Origin: Dryomyza anilis
Lineage: Eukaryota > Arthropoda > Insecta > Diptera > Dryomyzidae
Length of the DNA: 64,000 nt
Assembly (NCBI GenBank): GCA_951804985.1
Contig: OX638131.1
Location: 43,065,121-43,129,120, forward strand
Direction: 5' to 3'
The position numbers were made by a program, and so were the translations under genes. The notes under the pieces are model-generated. The model did no database searches, was not told where the DNA came from, and saw nothing but the letters and a program-made list of their open reading frames with translations. Shown here piece by piece: positions 58,184-64,000 of the stretch (position 1 is its first letter; each line of letters begins with the position of its first letter).

Positions 58184-59398
58184 TATATCTAAAATAATAT
58201 ATAGTGTTATAAGCATTAATTAAAATACTAAAATTAGAATTGACTATTAAAAGTTAAATTAAATAATATTTTTGTGATGTACTGTTTTTTTTAACTGAAG
58301 AAAACTATCGATTTTTTTTTTAATGTAAAGTAATAATACAAACAAAGTATGCAGTCAAAATCAGCACCCGTGAATTATATAAAATTGATGTTTGAAATGT
58401 AGATAGAACACGCGAAATAATTTCTAGGACATTTTACGAAATATATTTTCGTAATTTTTAAATTCGTAAAATACACGAATAATTCATAAAACACATGAAA
58501 CATTTGTAATTTTTATTTTTTTCCAAAATATTTTTTACGAACGATTCGTATTTATTACGAATCAATATTCGATAAATTAAAACAACTACAAAATTATGAA
58601 TATTTCATTTAATGACGAATGATTTTTACTGTAAATTACTAAACTTTCATAAATTTTGTGGTTATATGTAGAATTTTACGAAACATTCTTTTTTTTAAGA
58701 ATAATTAGTATAATCAAAAATCCGTTGCGTCAAATAGCAACTAAGAGCTGCATTTTATTTTAAATTGATCAGATATTTATAAAATGCAAACAGTTTTAAA
58801 ATGTGTTCTGTGTGAGTTCGGTTTGTGTCAAAAGTGCAAAAGTATCAAATCAGTGCATAATATTTCATATTTTTATGAATGAATCGTCATTTTCACCAAG
58901 TATTCGTATATTTTACGAAAGATTATTAAAATGTTTCATGTCTCGTGAAAAAATGGTTATATATAATTATATGAAATCATGTATAAATATATATAGTTTC
59001 ATATATGATCATATCAAATTTGATATGATTTCATTTATAATCATATCTGATCATATATTGTAGATATGGAATCTGATCTGATTGGATATCGTGAGATATA
59101 TGGACACATATATGATCATATCTTATTATATATAAGTTATATGATATCATATAAGATATATGGTGCCATATATAATCAGATCAAAACATGTATAATCATA
59201 TACGACAAATATGAAGTCATATATAATAAGATATTATATCATATATAAATAGATTTGAATTAATATATGATAAGCTGTTGTTCTGTGTGGCGAATGTGAT
59301 CTCATTATGGGATGCCCAGCCAGTGGCTCCTTTGTTCCCACCACAAGAATTTATTGTTGTACAAGAACCAGTTATTTTTTTTTAACAATAGCTTGCAG

Positions 59399-59661
59399 AA
59401 CGACGGACTTTCGTTTCTTTGGACCGAATAATGCATATTTTGTTATAAATTTCTTCGACCACTTGTCTTTCGATAAATCGAATACTTTTACAAGTGCAAC
59501 AACCAACATATGCGAATCCAACAACACATCCTCGAAGCTCGTGAACGAATATTCGCTGAAATACAATAAACAATATCTGTGTCTGTTGCTTTACGACAAG
59601 GAGATTATCAAGACGGATTGCCGATGGTATCGCTGCAAGTTGGTCAACCTTTGTCGTTCTG
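59399..59661 (+). pseudogene. captured exon, Tudor-like domain fragment (tentative)
   Basis: A strong acceptor (T-rich tract at 59371-59384, then AACAATAGCTTGCAG ending at 59398) and a good donor (CTG|GTAAAG at 59662) bound a 263-nt open segment. The peptide starts TTDFRFFGPNNAYFVINFF and ends YLCLLLYDKE...DCRWYRCKLVNL. That order, a hydrophobic strand with FYV-like residues followed by C.A.Y..D..WYRA, is typical of extended Tudor domains, which bind methyl-arginine in piRNA-pathway and related proteins (family knowledge; the match here is by eye). The second half of the domain (F.DYGN) is absent: a possible 65-nt intron (59662-59726) leads to a stop after three codons. It aligns with 5202-5294 (minus). 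Inside a TIR-bounded segment, so most likely a captured exon with no function of its own. Confidence 0.5.
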
Positions 59662-59749
59662 GTAAAGGGTGTGTGACTTAATTCATTTTTGTTGTAATTG
59701 TGGCTGAAAAAGGTGATTTTGTTTAGAAGAACGGTGAATATTTACTAAG

Positions 59750-59905
59750 GCCCACAACACTTAGATATATTATATCCATTTTTCTGTGGATCTATTCTCT
59801 ACGTTTTGTGATTAATACCGCCCATGTTCTAAGACGGGATGATAACCCGATACATTTAGAATGTAAGTCCAGCGTGAGTACTTCTAGTCAACTGAGGCGG
59901 TTAAA
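59750..59905 (-). repeat. tRNA-like SINE (SINE-II), diverged copy
   Basis: Reverse-oriented and collinear with 28612-28797: TGCTGG-like head AACCGCCTCAGTTGACTAGA, decayed B box GGGTTATCATCCCGTC, then ACATGGGCGGTATTAATCAC and AATGGATATAATATATC. The A tail is lost. Confidence 0.75.
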
Positions 59906-60104
59906 GAACTGTTATAGGTATTATCTTGACCGGTAAAACTAACATATTCAAGTAGACGAAATTAAAAGTACCATAGACAAATTGTTTCCAGCAGACACTT
60001 ACTAAAAAAAAAAGGTTAACGAGTATTTCTTGTATATTTATTGCTAAAAGCACTTAGTTTAAAAACCAAATATTATTTTTTTTTGTATTTTCTGACAAAG
60101 AAAA

Positions 60105-60245
60105 AGCTCTCACTCGCCGTGCGGATTCGGCAGTAAACTGTAGGTCCCACCACTTTGAGTACAAATATAACACGCACATCTAAAAATGGAGAGATATCTC
60201 GGCCTAAGTTCTTATAGGACTGTAGTGCCAAATTATTATTATTAT
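60105..60245 (+). repeat. tRNA-like SINE (SINE-I), 3' part only
   Basis: AGCTCTCACTCGCCGTGCGG, TAAACTGTAGGTCCCACCAC, ATAACACGCACATC and TATAGGACTGTAGTGCCAAA, then a TTATTATTATTAT tail, match the 3' half of 44975-45282. 5'-truncated, as LINE-driven insertions often are. Confidence 0.8.
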
Positions 60246-60594
60246 TACTAACCCTTCATGATTACCACATATGTAGAAATCATATTTTAATTAATATATT
60301 TTATAAAGTATGAACTTTGTTGCTATATATGGGTTCATATATGTGTTCATATTCAATTATATATAGTCATATATAATTGGATAGAGACAAATTACGGATC
60401 TGTTCATATCTGAGGTCAGATCAAATCATATATTATTATATATAACCATTTTTTCACGGTATGTTTCTTAAAATGTACGAATGCTATCGTCAAAAGTATG
60501 TAAATTTTGTAAAATGTACGAATATATTCGTAAAAAGGTATAAACATATTCAATAAATTACATATCTTTCGTATAATGTACGAATGGTTTCGTA

Positions 60595-60816
60595 CACCCA
60601 AAAAAAAAATTCTCTCAAATCCCATTAAAATTGGTCAATATGACAATTATTGATTTAATAGTATACAAAAAATAAATCTTTTCATATAAACTCAATGGCA
60701 ATGTCATGATATTTTCTAGTATTTAATGGTATTTTCCGATTAAAATAATAATTTATCCTTTTGACTATATTTAATAGTAAAAAAACTATTATTTATTTAG
60801 TATTTTTTTCTGGGTG
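60595..60816. mobile_element. 222-bp TA-flanked MITE (CACCCA ends), nested
   Basis: CACCCAAAAAAAAAATTCT at the left and TATTTTTTTCTGGGTG at the right are inverted, each flanked by TA. The corresponding place in sister element copy 1 (near 58010-58035) has no such segment, giving an empty site. AT-rich, with TTTAATAGTA motifs and no coding frame. Confidence 0.75.
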
Positions 60817-61199
60817 TAGATAAAATATACGAATAGTTTCATAAAATTCGCAAATAATATTCGTAATTTTAACATAAATTTACAAAAGTTATTTCGTTTA
60901 TTTTACGAAATATTTCGTGTATAAATTTCACGAATTTTTCGAAAAATAAACGAAAGATTTCGTGTATTTTTAGCAGTTTATATTTTAAGTGTAAAATCGT
61001 GTGGAGTAGCCTAATTTGCTTCTCATTTTCTTTGAGATTCAGTGTTGTTTAGAGAAATTCGCAATACAAATATCACGTTTAACTTTATTTATCTCATAAG
61101 AATTTTTAAAAATCGTAAAATAGAAATGTCGTTAATCGTGCGCATCACTAACGATTACAATGGAATGCTAAGTATTTTGTTTATAGGAAAATGATTATT

Positions 61200-61860
61200 G
61201 CTTGTTGTGAGTTGCGGTAGCAAATTTTATTGCTGTCACCCAATCAAACAACTATTAATTGCATTCAACACTCATCGCCAACGTATAAATTAAAAATCTG
61301 TTGGCGACTTATTGTTTATGTGGTTGTTTTTGTTGTTTTCGGTAGTAGTGCTATTATTATTATTGTTGTTGTTGCTGTTTTATGGTTATTGTCTGCTGCT
61401 GTTGCTGCCATTTTGCACATTTAATTGCTGTGCCCATCAAGTTGACAACATTAGTTGCGCCGCAGCTACTGTTTGACTATGTAGTTTTATTGTTTTTTTT
61501 TTGTTGCTGTTACCAAGGTAGTTGCCACATTCAATCATTGCTGGCTGACATATTGCAAAAACGTGCGCCATGCGGACGGAGTTTATTAATGTTGCTGCTG
61601 CTACTGTTGTTATTGTCGTTCTTAGTGTGTGTTGCAAGCGACGGTGGGTGGAACAATGTCTGCGATTGAATTTTTTAATTGCCAAGTCTATCTATTTTGT
61701 GACCCAGTCATATAATGTAACCTGTAGACGCCACTTTGGCGCCACCGATCAATTTCACTTGCACGTTCAGTGTGCGATCTTCTCACTTTCGTTGACAGTT
61801 CGTAAAATGCATTTCACATTTAAACCACAAAACCGCGTTATTTACACTATTTTCTAGAAA
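61200..61860. other. GC-richer island with GTTGCTGCTGCTG runs
   Basis: Plus-strand frames of 64, 95 and 95 codons overlap in different phases and consist of V/L/C-rich runs from GTT/GCT/CTG repeats; a minus frame of 82 codons competes. A more complex part at 61700-61810 (GACGCCACTTTGGCGCCACC) may be conserved noncoding DNA. No gene is called. Confidence 0.3.
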
Positions 61861-62089
61861 CGTTTGACAATTGAAAGTTTTACAGTCGTGCCTTGGAAAT
61901 GTAATAAACATTTTTATATAATTATTTTAATGTATATTTTATTATAATAAACAGTAGTGTTCGATACTGTTAAATAGATTAACAAATATTGACAAAATTT
62001 ATTTAAATTTGTGTTGTGTCTATCACGATTAGTATTTATAGACATAGACAAAACATTGTTCCCACACCGAAAAAATACTGTATCAAAAC

Positions 62090-62215
62090 GAAAGACAAAT
62101 GTCTTGCAAATATAATTGATGAAACAGCGCCGACTAATTAATTTGCTGCATTGACGTACAATTAATCATATTAGCTAATTAATATCGGTTGCTATATTTA
62201 CGTCGATTATTTTTT
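62090..62215 (-). repeat. fragment of the 10.2-kb foldback family
   Basis: CAGCGCCGACTAATTAATTT, GCTGCATTGACGTACAATTA and GTTGCTATATTTACGTCGATTATTTTTT match the centre and right arm at 10445-10580. Confidence 0.65.
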
Positions 62216-62459
62216 CAACAAACATTTTATTTCGGACCCATGAATAAAAAACATTTTAATCGAAACATTATAAATTGAAATTTGTTGAGTTTTCAGTAAA
62301 AGTATTCCACCTAAAATTGTCTTTAATTATTTAAATTAAAAGTGTGTATTTTAATAAACATAAACAGTTCACATTTATTTATCTCTGTATTTAATATGAA
62401 TCCCACTATTTGTGCGCTGTTACGCTTTTGCAACCATTACAAAGGAATAACGTCAATAA

Positions 62460-62690
62460 AAATATTGCTATACGGCAGCAGTGGGTGTGGCTTTTAATGC
62501 AATGCATTAATATCAATTAAGCCTCGCTTATTGCTGCTGCTTTATTTCTCCACCCACGCTGGACCTTGCGCGCGATTGGTTCCAACAATGGATTCGCACA
62601 CGCGTCGTGGGTCATAGTAATAAGTACGATGTGAATACTACGGCTATTCAGCTATAATTCACTCCAAATACAAGGTGGCACCTAATGGTA
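62460..62690. promoter_or_regulatory. candidate cis-regulatory block
   Basis: A repeat-free, GC-richer block holds AATGCATTAATATCAATTAA (several TAAT cores, as bound by homeodomain proteins), GGGTGTGGC, CCACCCACGC and ACACGCGTCGTGGGTCA within about 170 bp. The density of distinct motifs is suggestive only; no transcription start or gene is seen in the window. Confidence 0.25.
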
Positions 62691-62849
62691 ATTATAAATT
62701 ATTGAAGTATCAGTGCACAAACGCTATTTCCGTATTCAATGATTTTGCTAATTTATGTCACCAACTCTGTTTAATGTTTCGTGCAAGATTAGTTGAAAAC
62801 TATTTAATGTATTTGTTTCCAACTGAATTTAGGCTTATAAGCTCAAAAT

Positions 62850-62990
62850 AAAATCTGTTTAAAATACACAAAAGCGTTCGTGTATTTTACGAAAAAGCTC
62901 GTAAAATTAAGCTACGAAATATTTCGTAAAATACACGAAAGAACTTTCGTAAGTATATGAAAAAATTACGAATATTGTAAATATTGTAAA
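62850..62990. repeat. fragment of the TTTCGTAAA-rich MITE family
   Basis: GTTCGTGTATTTTACGAAAA, GCTACGAAATATTTCGTAAA and ATACACGAAAGAACTTTCGT are diagnostic of the family at 57.3-61 kb. The terminal repeats are missing. Confidence 0.6.
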
Positions 62991-63159
62991 AAAAATATTA
63001 GCACCAAATTTTACATTAAAATGAAATGTAAACAAAAATATATTTAAATGTAAACACAATGTTTTTTACATATAATAATATATATGTTACCAAAACATCT
63101 AAAATTATTCAGTCTGTCACTATAATAATGTTTTGCAATGATAATTTTGTTTGCATGAA

Positions 63160-63232
63160 GCTCCAAAGATAAATGATATGCTTGCAAATAATGTTTGGGA
63201 GAACCAATTTTTTTATCCGCGTGTATAACAGA
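63160..63232. repeat. end fragment related to the CACG elements
   Basis: AATGTTTGGGAGAACCAATT followed by TTTTTTATCCGCGTGTATAA combines the tail motif (TTTGGGAGAGCC) and the outer CACGGATAAAAAA end of the 7.2-kb and 35-kb elements. A deletion derivative or a related family. Confidence 0.5.
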
Positions 63233-64000
63233 GATGATATTTGAAAAATCCATATTGTAACTTATCGTAAAAAAATTGTACTAATTGTTCAAATTATATT
63301 TTTCAAATTATATTATTTCAAAAAATATGGACTCGAAATATCCAAAATTTTAAAACACAAATTTTAATAATTTCATGCTGTCTTTCTTTCCATATTCTGA
63401 AAGTCGGTTTAAAACAAAAAAAAAATATATTTTTTTTTATTGAAAAAAAGAGGTATTCTATTTTCAATCTTACTTTTTATTGAAATATACCAGTTCGAAT
63501 TCGGTTCTTATAGAAATGTTACTTTTTGTCCGAATTTATAATATATAGCAAAAAGAAAAGATTTATTTTATTTCATTTACGTCAAAAGTGTTATTATAAT
63601 TTTTATTTAATATTAAAAAAATAGATAAATAAACGTTTGTTGTTCCATCTGATTTTAGTTTAAAGTTAAAATATTCCACCTTTAAAAATTTACCTAGAAC
63701 TAAAATTTAATAACGAATTTTGTGAAAGTTTTTATATGAAAATAATTGTGAAATGTAGTACATTGTAAATTTAAATTGTCTATAGTTATTCGCCAATAAC
63801 TAGTGATATATTAATATATTGCTTTGGAATTTATTACAATGGAATTGTACTAAAATGGTCTGGGAAGTACTTGTGTACTTTTGATATTGAAATTGTACTA
63901 AAAAAAGTACAATTAAACTGAAGAAATCATCACTGGTGTATAATCTTTAATTTTTGAAGTCCGTATGCAGACAGTAAACTCTCTGAGTATATGAGCATGT
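63233..64000. other. AT-rich DNA to the window end, no gene
   Basis: Homopolymer-rich AT sequence without recognisable repeats or coding frames. Confidence 0.45.

Larger units (their letters stand above)
58944..60459. mobile_element. TIR-bounded segment carrying a gene fragment and SINE relics
   Basis: CGTGAAAAAATGGTTATATA at 58944 and its complement ending at 60459 (TATATAACCATTTTTTCACG) are perfect inverted repeats extending to about 25 bp. ATGTTTC occurs just outside both ends and could be part of a target duplication. Sub-terminal parts are full of ATATGATCATAT-type palindromes in both orientations. The middle holds a protein-like exon (59399-59661), a SINE-II relic (59750-59905) and a SINE-I tail (60105-60245). 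Non-autonomous, class unassigned. Confidence 0.65.
58409..60991. mobile_element. TTTCGTAAA-rich MITE, copy 2, split by two insertions
   Basis: It begins CACGCGAAATAATTTCTAGG and ends TATTTTAAGTG followed by TA, collinear with copy 1 (shared CAAAAGTGCAAAAGTATC, TTTTAAAATGTGTTCTGTGT). Two foreign segments interrupt it: 58944-60459 and 60595-60816. Confidence 0.7.

Noticed and set aside
59372..59573. Minus-strand frames of 63-64 codons opposite the captured exon
   Set aside because: The codon-by-codon agreement with the 5.2-kb fragment, synonymous differences and splice signals all support the plus strand at 59 kb.

Overview
The window is AT-rich animal nuclear DNA, most likely from a large-genome dipteran and perhaps a calyptrate fly (inference). 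The main evidence is many dispersed elements with the terminal blocks known from Drosophila DINE-1/INE-1 (Helentron-associated, HINE): a GGGTATA end, a GACAGACGGACAT microsatellite, a conserved core around CTGATCAAGAATATATA, and CACGCCCA blocks. I found no intact protein-coding gene, rRNA gene or functional tRNA gene. Nearly all open reading frames are chance frames in AT-rich or low-complexity DNA, or frames through repeats. The DNA is therefore best read as intergenic or long-intron sequence.

Layout. 0-9 kb: AT-rich DNA with a SINE-I copy (2.4 kb), a TIR element carrying a minus-strand gene fragment (4711-5564), a TA-flanked MITE (5.6 kb) and a 1.6-kb element (7211-8840). 9-10 kb: a GC-richer single-copy-like island. 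10-20 kb: a large foldback element, a TA-flanked MITE, a HINE-A copy interrupted by a 990-bp hAT-like element, a TIR element built around ACCCC blocks, a GC-rich island (16.3-17.6 kb) and two HINE copies. 20-31 kb: unique-like AT-rich DNA, a CCGGAA tandem repeat, and nested elements at 26.8-28.4 kb beside a SINE-II copy with a perfect target-site duplication. 31-42 kb: dispersed repeats, an inverted copy of the 7-kb element, a decayed non-LTR reverse transcriptase (36.3-36.8 kb), degraded HINE copies and a 1.2-kb TATCTTTC octamer array. 42-54 kb: GC-richer islands, a HINE-B copy split by a SINE-I, and further HINE-B copies. 54-64 kb: a foldback element with inverted 32-bp minisatellite arms, then a three-level nest (57-61 kb) in which the innermost TIR-bounded segment carries a second, diverged copy of the gene fragment seen at 5 kb.

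The most interesting signals are: (1) two diverged, codon-alignable gene fragments, one looking like part of an extended Tudor domain, each inside a different TIR-bounded element; (2) transposon nests whose empty sites can be read from sister copies in this same window; (3) a 3' hairpin in two HINE subfamilies whose paired stem bases differ but remain complementary, with a hAT-like element inserted in that hairpin; (4) two distinct tRNA-like SINE families. All family names were assigned by eye from motifs; no database search was possible.
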